Shown here: positions 33,527-46,680 of the stretch, one piece after another
How the letters are laid out: each line of letters starts with the position of its first letter
Position numbering within the stretch: the first letter of the stretch is position 1
Assembly: GCA_034769895.1 (NCBI GenBank)
Contig: CM068371.1
Coordinates: 405,773,969 to 405,837,968, forward strand
DNA: 64,000 nt
Direction: 5' to 3'
DNA from: Magicicada septendecula
Lineage: Eukaryota; Arthropoda; Insecta; Hemiptera; Cicadidae
Position numbers and translations under genes: made by a program
Notes under the pieces: model-generated
Seen by the model: the letters and a program-made list of their open reading frames with translations, nothing else
Database searches by the model: none
What the model was told of the DNA's origin: nothing

Positions 33527-35079
33527 TGTCGTCCTATCAGAGCGTTATATGAAAGTGTCAAACGGAGCGAGTATAGCGACGTAAGCAAGAGAGAGAGCGT
33601 ATAATTGCAGCCATCTATGTCTAACCTTGTCACTGCTACGACAAATGCCGGTACAGACATGAAATTTTACTCAATTGAATTTATGTGTTAAAACTGCAAT
33701 ATCTTTAAAACCAATAAATATACAGCAATTCTGAAAACAGCATAGTGTTCAGCAATTAAAGCTCTATAAGTAGCCAAAATATCAACCAATATAATTAACA
33801 TGTACAGAAGATATACAGAAGGAGAACGCCAAGCGAAATAACTTGAGAATTAGGCTAGGTACGAATTAGGTGTTTACACACACACACACACACACACAGA
33901 TAAAGACCTAAGCAACAATATTCTGTGGTCAGATCTTGAAAACACGTTTGCAAATACCTGTAATCAAACGATTTGCAAACAAAGGAAGTACGATTTTAGC
34001 CAGTAATTCTGTGCCATCTCAGACCTGTCAAGGGGCGTTTGGTCGACCTGTCCGATATTGTTTCAACTGGAAAAACGCATGATTTATTTGAACAACCAAT
34101 CAGAATCCTGCATTTAGAACAGACGCCAACTCAGTCGGAGGTTAGCGAGACTCTTCGTTCGGATCTTCAATGCGCTAGACGTGTGTAAATTACATGCTTA
34201 ATTTCACAAACACGCAAAGTTTCATTTAAGTAAAAAGTTCGAGAAGTAGTCCGCAGTTGCAGAGGAACTAGTACAGTTCGACAACAACTCTCGCTGTGTA
34301 ACACCACATTAATTAATTAATTAATAATCAATTGTGAAGTGACTGGTGCAACAGAGAGCTACAGCATCTGTAATTGCCCAGATCATCGTTCAACAGGATT
34401 GGTCAACATCATTTCTTCTGTGCTGAACCATCAAAAGGAGGATCTCTACGGATTCCCATCTACGGTCGACGCATCAAACAGTAAGAAATAGATTCATTGA
34501 TCAATGAAGTAAATAATAAATAAATAATAAAAAATGAACAATTTTAAAAGACACTAAGTAACTTCACACTTTGTATTTAGTTAGTAAGATTAGTTATAAC
34601 ATAGTATAGTATAGGAGTGTTGTATGGAAAGTGAGGTGTAGTATTGAACGTGCAAATTATTGCAGATCTGTTCTTTAGCACTGTTTGGGAGATATAAATT
34701 TTCTTAATTAAACCAGATAAGAGAAATAGGTCGTTTGGACGTTTTAATCTTCACTTTTCACGCACACTCATTAATTATAAGAGTTAGGGTAGCAATAAGT
34801 CCTACAATTAGCATTTTTCAAGAAGTTAACAAAATAAAACGGTAATTAAACAAACTTCAACAAAAATTTTAAGTGTTATTTGTAACGATTCCCCTTGAAT
34901 TCCACAATCACTGAACGAATCCTGAGAAAGTGTCTCTATGCTCTGAGCTAAGCTGAATCCATGTCATTTATATCTGGGATTTGTTCTGGCGCCCAGGTAA
35001 AGTAAAATCATGGGTAAGTAACGTTTTATCTATCATTAAATATATTATGTAAGTGTGTTAGATAAAAAGACGTGTTGTA
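33527..35079 (+). repeat. 3' LTR of element E (full-length form, 1.55 kb)
   Basis: Starts tgtcgtcctatc, then contains the 664 bp (33557-34220) missing from the 5' LTR, including an (AC)n microsatellite at about 33876-33898. It then aligns with 26353-27211 to the end 'gtgttgta'. It is followed by a (TA)n tract (35080-35101). Confidence 0.87.
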
Positions 35080-35101
35080 ATATATATATATATATATATA
35101 T
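35080..35101. repeat. (TA)n microsatellite between element E and the solo LTR
   Basis: Pure TA alternation joining the 3' LTR of E to the next LTR. Comparable short tracts flank element B at 36838-36847 and 46148-46157. Confidence 0.9.
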
Positions 35102-36835
35102 TGTAACGATTAGACTCTTATCGTCTCTATAAAAATGAGTGTGTTTACATGTGTTAGCCCCACACGTTGTAGTCGTTACTTTACGTTTACTTACTTACTT
35201 TTCCTTTTGTTATGCTGACAATGTCCTTCGCGATCTCACGAATTACCAGTACAATATCTCGTGAGTGTAAACCTTACCTGTCCTTTAATGAGTATATTTC
35301 ATTCCTGAGTGGCGACAAATTGTTTATAAAAACAATTAAAAAATATGAAATCGACCGGTTGTTCTAGACGGTGTTGGCTGATTCAAATTACCCTCGCAAT
35401 TGGCGGGCGTATGAATCTCTCTAGTAGTTCGCCGTGCTACCGACGTCTAACGCTGACAGACAATTTCGCTCGTCGCTAAAGTACACAAACTTTATAATGC
35501 AATTTACAATGAAATAAAGGACGGTTATTACTACTCAGTACTAGTTTATTAACGTGAAATTATTAGTTATTCAGTTCAATACAAAATTATATACTGTTAT
35601 TAAACAAAGTTGCTCCGGCAATAAATAGACAATCTTTCTCAGGTTGGCTAAAGTTGATCAAACGTTACTAGATCGACATGCTGTCATTTTGTGTTTATTT
35701 TCTTAATGTTCATTTAATGTGAGTTCTTTTGGTTACGAAAAAATATTAATAAGATGATAATAAAGTACACTACCTTACATTTATGGTACTTATATACTAT
35801 TAGATTTAATTACAATTCGTTCCTGAAGTGTTTTAAGAGTTCGTAATTTATACACAGGTTATTTTCTGGTTTCATACAAGTTTAGTTTTTTATTTTCAAT
35901 GAATCCTTGAAAGAAATTTGATTATCAGTTCATAGTGAGAGTTATTTGTGTTGTGAGAAAATGTTAATAAGAATTTATTCCTTAAATTCGGGTATTTCAG
36001 ATATACTTATCAAATCTGTTGAATTCGGGTGAAGAGTTACTCAGTTCTAGTTAGGTTGGGTCCTTTTGATCATCAATCTTCCATCATTTATAATTTGGAG
36101 TACGCCTGGCTTCTTTTTCGGATAATGTGGATTAAATAATTAATTTAGAATTTGAAAATCTGGTCTGTGGTCTCTGTTGAATTGACTAGTTCTTCATCAG
36201 ACTTCTTGCGTCTTCATTTATTAAATTTTGATTGATTTTTGACTGTTTTAAATTAAAATTGAGTCGACTGTGGTTTGGCTTCTATCTGTCTTGAGCGTCA
36301 ATAATGAACTAATTCTTTTTAACGGAATTCTAATAAATAACGTTCCGTTGTTATGGCAACTGTCTGTCTCTCATTGGCTGATCCTATTTTATGTCTATTG
36401 TTATAATATTTGAATTTTAATTCAAAATGACTAAATATCTTTTGATTACTATTATTCTTCTGTCTTCTTATCTCTGTATTAAATATTATCACAACTATTT
36501 ATATTTTCTTTCAAAGATCATTTTGACATCCCACAAACCTGGGTTTGTTTATGTATTAAAGTTTTGACAATAATGTTAATATTATGTAATTACATTTTTT
36601 CTTATTATATGTTTTTAATAATATAATAACAACAATAACAAACGGCACGACACCCAACCGCGTGATTTTTGAAAAATTTGCCGCCCTGTGCGGCGCACAT
36701 ATTCGCCCGTACGTAAATACGGCACTGGTCATAGTCATTTGTCTCGTCATAGTCATTTGATTTTCATTCATTTAATATAGTTGATTCATTATAGTTTTTT
36801 CCCTGGTATTGGGGTGGCTTTTTTGTGTTGTAACA
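35102..36835. mobile_element. Solo LTR related to the LTR at 1-2659
   Basis: It begins TGTAACGATTAG and ends GTTGTAACA, with no coding sequence inside and no partner nearby. Blocks in the same order are seen at 1-2659. (TA)n tracts sit on both sides. A solo LTR is the usual product of LTR-LTR recombination. Strand is not assigned; relative to element A it would read on the minus strand. Confidence 0.65.
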
Positions 36836-36847
36836 TAATATATATAT

Positions 36848-38778
36848 TGTAACATTACATAACCCAGCCCCAAAAATGATAACTTAATTATCCTACCATA
36901 AAGGTCAGAAATGGGTATAATATACCTAGCTCTAAATTACTTTATATCACCAAACATTATAAACTATATTTAATTGATATAAAGTGTAACAAGTGAGTTA
37001 TAGTGTACCCAGTGAGTAAATAAGTGACTTTGAAGGGAGCATCTTACAGACTTGTGCTGTAGATGTAGAAACAATTGATTATAATAGTAGACTGTGTTGC
37101 TACTAACCAGTTATGTATTTTGTTTAATTATTGTATGATTTGTATTGTGTAGGCAACTAAAATTTAGTACCTAGGTTTAATTTTATATTTAATAGAATAA
37201 TTATGTTTGAATATAAGATAACCCAGGGTTAAAAATAAAAGAGTTAAATATAAGATGATAATAAACAAATAAAATAATACTGTATGAGGAAAATGGCAGA
37301 AGAAAATAGTGCAGTGTAAGGATACTATAAGAAATTAATAAATAATATATAAATTCAATAAAGGAAATAATAATATTAAAGACCTATATCTAAGGTTATA
37401 AGAAAATAAACAGAAAAACCTTAAATAAATCAAATTGGATAATAGACCAAAGTTAAAAAGAATTATTTTTCTATAAATAAGAAATAAATTTATAATAATT
37501 AAAAACAGCCTATATACTCAAAAGTAAATAGAGGCACCATTAAAAAATGATATAAAAATTATTGGTTACTAGGAGTAACGATATAACAACATGGAATTTA
37601 ATTGTTAAAAACGTTTGGAAACCGTTCGGTTGAGAAAAGTGATGTCACAAAAATTGTATTATAACCATTTTAAAACTTTCGGAAACGGTGCAAAAATGGA
37701 ATAAAAATTAACTCACAGTATCCACCTTATGTTCAACTCCTTCAGATATCGAATATAACGTGCTTTATCCGATAAAAAAGTGAAATAACCAATTCCAAGA
37801 TCTGGCCTAGCTGAACCGCACTTCGAGTTTTCGCGAGATTGTATCTTAGGGACCTTCAACGAAATTACAAAACAACTAGAACTACAACACTAGAAACAGC
37901 TCCATTCAAGAAAAAACTTGGAGGAAAGAGGTAATATAAACGTTATTAATCCTTATTAACCAAGAAAACCTCATATCAAATTGTGGTGCAGTTACAATAT
38001 TTTGTAAATGATTCCCTGTGTATAATAAAGAAATAATCTGCACTCTTGCGGACAAATCCGGAACTACATACTATGAAATAAACCAAAAATTCGAAATTTA
38101 TTAATTTTTATCTTGTAAAGCGTACTATATAATTATTCATTTCTGACCATCTCATAACACAAAGAACTTACCCTTAACCCTGGGGAAAAATGAATTATAT
38201 GTTGTTTAATGTCTAATCAAGGATAAAATTATAAAATCCTAAAAATATATTTTATGATAATTCAAATGTTTACCTAACTAAATCAATCCAATGTATTATT
38301 GACTGGAAAAGATCAATTATAATATTTGTATACTGGAAGAAGTGGAAATCAATGTATTATACAAATAAATACTCTGAATATTTTATGTTAAATAATCAAT
38401 CGTGTATTCTTTATTGTAGAGGGTAGTTGTAGATTTTCAGTAAGCCAAGAAGAGGACTATCCACCGGGGAGTATTACCGAACCGTGGTGTTTGGTTAACG
38501 TAACATTTTGAGGTTGATGTCAAAATCAGCTGATCTTATGAACAGCGAATTTTAAAAAATAAGAAATTGTATAATCTGGGTATAACCAAATTGTTCTTAC
38601 TCTCTCTTCTCACTAAGATTAAACAACTTCCTTAATCTCTACCAAATCACACACACTCGATTTCTGTTTCTTTTGGTAAACTTCAAATCCGATTGATTTG
38701 AACATTAGTAAATATAATTCATAAGTGACGATCGCAGAAAGGTACTTCGACATTAGCTAATACCCGCGGGACGTTACA
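36848..38778 (+). repeat. 5' LTR of element B
   Basis: Near-identical to 44216-46147. Starts TGTAACATTACATAACCC and ends CGGGACGTTACA, just before the primer-binding site. Confidence 0.95.
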
Positions 38779-38781
38779 GAA

Positions 38782-38801
38782 TGGCGCTCAACGTAAAAGG
38801 G
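38782..38801 (+). other. Primer-binding site of element B
   Basis: TGGCGCTCAACGTAAAAGGG starts three bases after the LTR; its first half resembles the TGGCGCCCAACGT type used with tRNA-Lys. Confidence 0.65.
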
Positions 38802-38873
38802 CTGTAATTAGAAAAGAATTTTGAGATATTTAACAAAATAATATAACAAAAAACCTAATTATCGTCGGCAGTT

Positions 38874-40757
38874 ATGAGAAAACAAGAAATGCATAATACC
38901 AGAGGCAGATCGAAGAAGAGGGCAGAAGAAAAGGAGAAGGAAGAAGGTGGACAGGAACGAGAGATAGAAATATTTACAGACAGTGAAATGGAACAACCGA
39001 TGGGTGATAAAGAAGAAACTGAAGCAATTATGAACACGGAAAAGGAAATAGTTGAAGAGGATGCCCAAGGGGACCAACCAGACAAAGCGGAAGCCAGGAG
39101 AGAACCAAATTGGCAAGACGTGATAAGATTTATAGCCGAGAAATTTGATAAAATAGATGAAAATTTTAAGAAACAGGAGGAAAACTCGAAGCAAACCAGT
39201 GAGGAAAATAAGGAAAATTTTAAGAAACAGGAGGAAAACTTGAAGCAAACCAATGAGGAAAATAAGGAGAATTTTAGGAAACAGGAGGAACAAAACAGAT
39301 AAACCAATGAGAAAATAGATAGCATTCAGGAAAGTTTAGTCAAACAACTAAACGAAAAAATAGAGACCATTCATGGAAATATCAGACATACCATGAATGA
39401 ACAATACCATGAATTGAAAGAAACTGTTGAAGGACAAAGAGAAGAGATGAATGCAAAATTTGAAGAGAATAATGAAAATTTAAAACAAATTGCGAGTAAG
39501 ATGGAGAATTTCAATAAGGAGTTGAGGGAAAATCTTGAGAGTAAAATTGAACTGGTCAGTAATACGCTTAGCCAAAGAGTAGATGAATATAAGGAAGAGG
39601 CAGAGAAGAAATTAATAGAAACCAATCAAAGATTAGATAAAACTGAAGAAAAGATGGAACAAATCAAAACAGGAATAGATCCCCGAATGGACCGGGAGGA
39701 ACAAAGTAATCAAGTTCTTATAATGGCCATACGCCAAGAAAACAGTGACCAGTTAGATAGTATAAAAAGCAGTCTAAACTGTAAATTCACAGATTTTCAC
39801 GAAACGGTAGAGAATGTAAAGAATCAGTTCCATAGCCAAGCAGAGAAATTAGATAATTTGCAACAAATACAAACAAACTTACAAGGGGATGTAGTTAGAA
39901 TAAGTTCTAGATCTACATGCAACAATCATCATGTTATCCAAGGTAGTAGGGAAAGTGTAAACTTTCGGGATTATCGCAGAAACCCACTCGATTTTTTAGG
40001 GAGAGTAGACGAAATTTTGAATAGGTTAAAGGAGAACCGATGGAACATGATCAAAGGTATATTAGACGAATCTTTCAAAAACATTAACGATAATTGGTGG
40101 ACTGTAATCAGGAACGAGGTGTGTGATTATGGGAGTTTCAAAACAATGTTCAAACTTAAGTACTGGTCGGAGTCAGTGCAAAACATTATTAGAGATGATA
40201 TCTGTCATGGTAGGTATGACCGCAATATAGGACAAACACCTACTGCTTATTTTTTGGGGAAGGTGTGTGTGGCAAAATATTTAGACCCAAAGATCCCTGA
40301 AGAGTGTTTGGTGACCAAGATTGCGTATCACTTTGAGGAAAAGATTATAAGCGCACGATTAAGTGGACAAATAAAAACTATTGGAGGCATGGAAACGCTA
40401 CTAGAGAATTATGAACAAGAATCTTATTACAGTAGGAGTAGATGGAGGTAAGGGAATACCGAGGAGCGGAAAAATGAACCACCTAGAGATAATCGACCTA
40501 GAGTAAATTATGTACGTGCCAATAACAATTATTTCAATAACAGGTATCGAGGAAGCTGGCAAAATTATAACAATCGAAATTACAGAAATGATTCTTATCA
40601 GAGAGAAGAAGGTCCACAAAGAAGTAGGAGTGAAGAACAACCTAGATTCAGAGATAGTGATGAAGAAAGAAGACCAGTAAACAATATTCAACATAATGAA
40701 AATGTTGAACCAAATAATAATTATGATGGAAATCGGGGAAACGGGTACCAGCAGTGA
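38874..40757 (+). pseudogene. gag: Element B gag: coiled coil, capsid-like region, Asn/Arg-rich tail
   Basis: One frame from ATG 38874 (MRKQEMHNTRGRSKKRAEE) to TGA 40755-40757, interrupted by in-frame TAA 39300-39302 and TAA 40449-40451. A basic-acidic start leads to a repetitive coiled coil ('ENFKKQEEN..KQT.EENK' about three times at 39160-39300). Long coiled coil follows to about 39900. Then a capsid-like block has 'RRNPLDFLGRVDEIL', 'NWWTVI' and 'KYWSESVQN', parallel to F. The tail is rich in Asn, Arg and Tyr ('NNYFNNRYRGSW'), without a CCHC knuckle. It ends 13 bases after the slippery site. Confidence 0.87.
40736..40742 (+). promoter_or_regulatory. -1 ribosomal frameshift heptamer G GGA AAC, gag to pol of element B
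   Basis: The gag frame reads CGG GGA AAC GGG TAC CAG CAG TGA. G GGA AAC is in register, and a -1 slip continues CGG GTA CCA GCA GTG into the pol frame. It is the same heptamer as in element E. Confidence 0.87.
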
Positions 40758-43700
40758 GAAGATGTGACTGCCCGTCACTGCTAGAAACAACCGGGCACAG
40801 AATTTACCATAGACCTAATCATAATAATAAATTAAACAGATCAATAACAATTATCAGAAATCATTTTTTTTTAAATATACAGGCGGAGTTAATGGAAGAA
40901 AGAGCAATTAAAGAGTCATCACCAAACAATGATATAGTCTATATACAAATAAAATTAAATGGAGTGTTAGCAGAGGCCATGATTGATACAGGAGCAAATA
41001 TTTCAATTATTGATCAATTAGAACTGGACCGGATTACTGAACTAACTACTGAGAGAATACCTACTTTACCAATTAATAATGTAAGAATTATTGGCGCCAC
41101 CGGGAATCAAAATAAAACAATCAGAAAACAAGTGTCTTTGAATGTTACTACTAGTGGAATAGGAATACCTATGGGATTTTTAGTAGCTAAAGGGCTACCT
41201 TTTAGGGTGTTAATAGGGTGTGATATGCTACGGCGACACACTGCAATTATAAATCTGGCCAGGGGTATAGTAACCTTGAGCACAGAAGAAGGTGAGTTAG
41301 CGGCTGAGATAATTGGTAGCCAAAGTGCCCCTCAGTGTCCGAGCTCATTTTTTATTAGGGAGGATAATAGATTAACCCTAGGAAAAAATACAGAAGTAAC
41401 AGAATCAAAGATTTGGCAAGAGAAGATAGAAGAGATAATCGAGTTTCAAAATAGGCAGGCCCAGGAAATAATTAATGTAGAACAAAAACAACAGCTTATA
41501 AAAATTTATAATAAATATAAATCAGTATTCTCAGAGTCACCAGGAAAAGCAAAAAACTTCCTGTGTGAACTAAAGTTCAAAGAAAATGTAAATTTTAATA
41601 AACGGTCATACCCCATTGCTCAAGCTTTGAAAGAGGCAGCAAGAAAAGAAATTCAAAGAATGATATTGGAAGATATAATTGAAAGAAGTAGTTCTCCATA
41701 TACTAGCCCATTGGTAGCTATACTGAAGAAAGATGGTCAAGTAAGACTATGCCTTGATGCTCGGGAGTTGAATAAAATGCTCATTAACGATCGCACGTCT
41801 CCAGGTGAGATTGAAGAAATAATGAAAAAATTCTATGGATGTAAGTACATGAGTACTTGGGATGCAGTCTGTGGATATTGGCAAATAGAGTTGCACCCTA
41901 ACAGCAGACAATATGTTGCTTTCATATTCGAAGGACGAAATAATCATTTTAAATGTTTGCCTTTCGGATTGGTAAATTCTGTGGCCGTGTTCATCCAATG
42001 CATGGATCAAATTTTGGGTAAGGAAGTTTTAGATTTTACTACAATATATGTTGATGACATATTAATTACGTCTTGTACATGGGAGGAACATTGTAATAGA
42101 GTGGAAACAGTGTTAAATAAACTGTTACAGTATAATATAACTTTGAAACTGGATAAATCTAAATTTATCACACATGAATTACCATTTTTAGGATTCATTC
42201 TGTCCGCTACTGGAATTAAACCATCTCCTGAGAAGGTAAAGGCTTTCCAAGATTTTCCTAAACCAAAAATCTTAAAACAACTACAATCCTTTCTGGGGAT
42301 CTGCAACTATTATAGGAAATTTCAACAGAATTATTCAGAAGTAACAGCCAAATTCCAATATTTACTTTCGAAGAAAAATAAGTGGAAATGGGAAGAAAGT
42401 GAAGATAATAATTTTAAGATAATAAAAAATAAATTTCTGGACAGCATCATGTTACACCACCCAAATTTTAATAAACGTTTTTTCATAAATTGTGATGCTA
42501 GCAACATTAGCCTTGGAAGTGAGCTATATCAGGAAGGTGAGGAAGGAAATCATGGGGTCATCAGTTTTGCAAGCAGAGTACTGAGTAGTTGTGAGAGGAA
42601 TTATACAGTAACTGAAAAAGAACTGCTGAGTGTTGTGTTCTCATGTATAAAATTTCGAACATTTATATTGGGATACCCAGTAATCATAAGAACCGATCAT
42701 CGATCAATTTCATTTTTAAAAAATTGTAAACTTAACCACGGCAGACTCACCAGATGGGTATTAATACTTCAAGAGTATAATTTAGACTGGGAATATATCC
42801 CGGGTAAGAAGAATGTAATAGCAGACCGATTGTCATGGATTAACCTAGAAAAAGGAACTTGTGAAATAGAACCAGAGAGTATTGGAAAGATATATTACAT
42901 TATCAAAATGAAAAAGGAGTTACAAGATATAATTAATAAAATAAAAACAGATCAGCAAATGGACACTAAAATAACAAAAATTAAGGACCGGATATTACAA
43001 AGTGATCCTATAATAACGAAATTTTTCTTTGTTTATGAAGAAATCCTTTTTATCCGTCCAACCATTAAGGATCATGTGTGGAAAATGTATGTGGCAGAAG
43101 CAACAGAAGTAGCCCTAATAAAGGACTACCATGAAAGATATGGTCACATGGGACCACTCAAAGTTATTAAAGCTTTATCTGAACACTGTTATGTAAAAGC
43201 CATAAATAAGAGAGTAAGATTAATAGTAAAAAACTGCAACATATGCCAGCTAGTAAAAATAAATAACGAGAAGAGAACGGGAGCCATGATTACAATAAAA
43301 TCTAACAGTAAACTTGAAAAGACATTCTTAGATATATGTGGACCTTTTCCCAGAAGTGGAGGGAGACATAAATTTAAATATATAATTATTATATTTGATC
43401 ATTATACCAAATATACAAAACTCTACGCTATTAGTAGAGCCACTACGAAGAAAATTTTAGAAGTAATCATTCAAAAATACTTACCTGAGGTGGGAAAACC
43501 GGAAACCATAATAACTGATCATGGAACGCAATTTCGAGGTGGAAAGAAGAATTGAGGAAATGGCAAATAAGGACATACAAAACATCAGTATACCACCCTA
43601 GTAGTAATCCTGCCGAACGCGTATTAAGGGAAGTTGGTAGAATTCTACGTACATACTGTCACCAAGAACATAAAAAATGGAGCCAGTATATTGAACCAGC

Positions 43701-44129
43701 AGAGACTTTCCTTAATTGGTCATACCATGACACTATCGGAACCAGCCCTTATCAGGTAATGTTTGATAAACCACCACCAAGAGAAATCACATCGTTAATA
43801 AATTCTCCTCCAGGAGAGAGAGAGTGGAGTTCAATAAAGTCGAAATGCACAACAGATTGTTGCATAAAGTGGAACTTCAACAAAAAAGGGATCAAGATAA
43901 AAGGAAAAGGTTAGATACATACCAAATGGGAGATAAGGTATTAATAAAAAATAGACAACTACCCAGTTCTATAGAGGGTATTGCGAGGAAGTTACTTTTA
44001 CTTTATACTGGACCTTACATCATAACCCAGGTGAAGGGGAATAATACATATGAAATCAAAGCAATTAACAATAACCGAATCAAAGGAGTATACAACCAGT
44101 CTGAAATGAAACGATATCACGAAGAATAA
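40742..44129 (+). pseudogene. pol: Element B pol: protease, RT, RNase H, integrase, with two late frameshifts
   Basis: The frame is open from the slip site through 43555, about 937 codons. Protease has 'AMIDTGANISIID' (near 40982). RT has 'RLCLDARELN', 'CLPFGLVNS' and YVDD at 42047-42058. RNase H has 'NCDASN', 'VTEKELLS', 'TDHRS' and 'IADRLS'. Integrase has the HHCC finger ('HERYGH', 'CNICQ'), Asp in 'LDICGPF', Asp in 'ITDHGTQF' and the Glu in 'HPSSNPAERVL'. A frameshift at about 43541-43556 separates the last Asp from the Glu segment. A second, at about 43810-43830, separates the C-terminal 'GDKVLIKN' and 'LLLLYTGPY' domain. Otherwise it is the best-preserved polyprotein here. Confidence 0.92.
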
Positions 44130-44200
44130 AACCAGATATGAAAATTGAAGCAATCAACAATTTATTTTGTAAACAAGTAAAACGAAAATAAATTTGTTCT

Positions 44201-44215
44201 AGTGGGGGGGCTTTA
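44201..44215 (+). other. Polypurine tract of element B
   Basis: AGTGGGGGGG followed by CTTTA, directly before the 3' LTR, is the expected second-strand primer. Confidence 0.75.
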
Positions 44216-46147
44216 TGTAACGTTACATAACCCAGTCCCAAAATGATAACTTAATTATCCTACCATAAAGGTCAGAAATGGGTATAATATACCTAGCTCT
44301 AAATTACTTTATATCACCAAACATTATAAACTATATTTAATTGATATAAAGTGTAACAAGTGAGTTATAGTGTACCCAGTGAGTAAATAAGTGACTTTGA
44401 AGGGAGCATCTTACAGACTTGTGCTGTAGATGTAGAAACAATTGATTATAATAGTAGACTGTGTTGCTACTAACCAGTTATGTATTTTGTTTAATTATTG
44501 TATGATTTGTATTGTGTAGGCAACTAAAATTTAGTACCTAGGTTTAATTTTATATTTAATAGAATAATTATGTTTGAATATAAGATAACCCAGGGTTAAA
44601 AATAAAAGAGTTAAATATAAGATGATAATAAACAAATAAAATAATACTGTATGAGGAAAATGGCAGAAGAAAATAGTGCAGTGTAAGGATACTATAAGAA
44701 ATTAATAAATAATATATAAATTCAATAAAGGAAATAATAATATTAAAGACCTATATCTAAGGTTATAAGAAAATAAACAGAAAAACCTTAAATAAATCAA
44801 ATTGGATAATAGACCAAAGTTAAAAAGAATTATTTTTCTATAAATAAGAAATAAATTTATAATAATTAAAAACAGCCTATATACTCAAAAGTAAATAGAG
44901 GCACCATTAAAAAATGATATAAAAATTATTGGTTACTAGGAGTAACGATATAACAACATGGAATTTAATTGTTAAAAACGTTTGGAAACCATTCGGTTGA
45001 GAAAAGTGATGTCACAAAAATTGTATTATAACCATTTTAAAACTTTCGGAAACGGTGCAAAAATGGAATAAAAATTAACTCACAGTATCCACCTTATGTT
45101 CAAACTCCTTCAGATATCAAATATAACGTGCTTTACCCGATAAAAAAGTGAAATAACCAATTCCAAGATCTGGCCTAGCTGAACCGCACTTCGAGTTTTT
45201 CACGGGATTGTATCTTAGGGACCTTCAACAAAATTACAAAACAACTAGAACTACAACACTGGAAACAGCTCCATTCAAGAAAAAACTTCGAGGAAAGAGG
45301 TAATATAAACATTATTAATCCTTATTAACCAAGAAAACCTCATATCAAATTGTGGTGCAGTTACAATATTTCGTAAATGATTCCGTGTGTATAATAAAGA
45401 AATAATCTGCACTCTTGCGGACAAATCCGGAACTACATACTATGAAATAAACCAAAAATTCGAAATTTATTAATTTTTATCTTGTAAAGCGTAGTATATA
45501 ATTATTCATTTCTGACCGTCTCATAACACAAAGAACTTACCCTTAACCCTGGGGAAATTAATAAAAATGAATTATATGTTGTTTAATGTCTAATCAAGGA
45601 TAAAATTATAAAAATATATTTTATGATAATTCAAATGTATACCTAACTAAATCGATCTAATGTATTATTGACTGGAAAAGATCGATTATAATATTTGTAT
45701 ACTGGAAGAAGAGGAAATCAGTGTATTATACAAATAAATACTCTGAATATTTTATGTTAAATAATCAGTCATGTATTCTTTATTGTAGAGGGTAGTTGTA
45801 GATTTTCAGTAAGCCAAGAAGAGGACTATCCACCGGGGAGTATTACCGAACCGTGGTGTTTGGTTAACCTAACATTTTGAGGTTGATGTCAAAATCAGCT
45901 TATCTTATGAACAGCGAATTTAAAAAAATAAGAAATTTTATAATCTGGGTGTAACCAAATTGTTCTTACTCTCTCTTCTAACTAAGATTAAACAACTTCC
46001 TTAATCTCTACCAAATCACACACACTCGATTTCTGTTTCTTTTGGTAAACTTCAAATCCGATTGATTTGAACATTAGTAAATATAATTCATAAGCGACGA
46101 TCGCAGAAAGGTACTTCGACATTAGCTAATACCCGCGGGACATTACA
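44216..46147 (+). repeat. 3' LTR of element B
   Basis: Aligned to 36848-38778 throughout; it has one 8-bp insertion near 45556 and scattered substitutions. It ends CGGGACATTACA, followed by (AT)n. Confidence 0.95.
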
Positions 46148-46676
46148 ATATATATATTGTAGCATGACAAATAATCCACTTGATAAAGATTACATATGAT
46201 CATAAGTAAAAATCAATTACATGGAATATCAAGAAAAATCCAAATGAGAACCAAATAAATATCAAAATAAATTACCACCATAACATGAAAAAGTAAATAT
46301 AAAGAAAAAACTCTGCAACAAAAATAAATGTACAGCAAAATAAAACTGCAAAAAACTAAAATAAAATAAGAATAATACCCAGGTAGGATAGGAGTAGGTA
46401 AGGAAGATACCCAGACCAAATCAACGGACAAAATCATGATATAATAATGAAGAAACCGAGAACGAAAAAGGAAGATACCCAGAACAAAGAAAAATAATAA
46501 CGAAATGGTACTGAAGAAACCAAGAATGAAGAAGGAAGATATCCAGAACAAACCAACATACCTAATGAACGGGGACAAGTTTGAAGATAATAGATAGTAG
46601 AGGGAGAAGAATACGACCAATACCCTAAGGAAACCCAGTAGGGAGAAAACAAAAACCCCAAAAGAAATTAAATGTC
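46148..46676. repeat. Spacer with imperfect tandem repeat of about 65 bp
   Basis: The phrase 'aaggaagata(c/t)ccagaacaaa' recurs near 46402, 46470 and 46534, with 'atgaagaaaccgagaacgaaa'-like sequence between copies. That gives about 2.4 units. The open frames on the minus strand over it are low-complexity and not credible genes. Confidence 0.65.
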
Positions 46677-46680
46677 ACTA

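Larger units (their letters stand above)
26323..35079 (+). mobile_element. Ty3/gypsy LTR retrotransposon E, with nested Penelope-like insertion
   Basis: LTRs at 26323-27211 and 33527-35079 share start TGTCGTCCTATC and end (c)gttgta. They enclose a primer-binding site (27216), a 2-kb leader, gag and pol on the + strand, and a G-rich polypurine tract (gagtgggggt near 33500). The 5' LTR is shorter by a 664-bp deletion. Pol ends after RNase H; integrase is missing. No target-site duplication was found: the left flank is 'attaa' and the right flank is a (TA)n tract. A PLE lies in the leader at 28074-28744. Confidence 0.88.
36848..46147 (+). mobile_element. Ty3/gypsy LTR retrotransposon B, complete from LTR to LTR
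   Basis: LTRs at 36848-38778 and 44216-46147 (TGTAAC...GTTACA or ATTACA) flank gag and pol. The primer-binding site is tggcgctcaacgtaaaaggg at 38782. The polypurine tract is agtgggggggcttta (44201-44215). Flanks are 'atatat' on both sides within (TA)n tracts, consistent with a TSD but not decisive. Roughly 30 differences between LTRs are visible by eye over 1.93 kb, so insertion is recent. Gag and pol resemble F more than E or A. Confidence 0.94.

Noticed and set aside
38855..39325. Ser/Phe-rich minus-strand frames opposite element B gag
   Set aside because: Antisense shadow of the coiled-coil gag on the + strand.
46213..46661. Membrane-protein-like minus frames
   Set aside because: They cover an A-rich 65-bp tandem repeat; low-complexity artefact.
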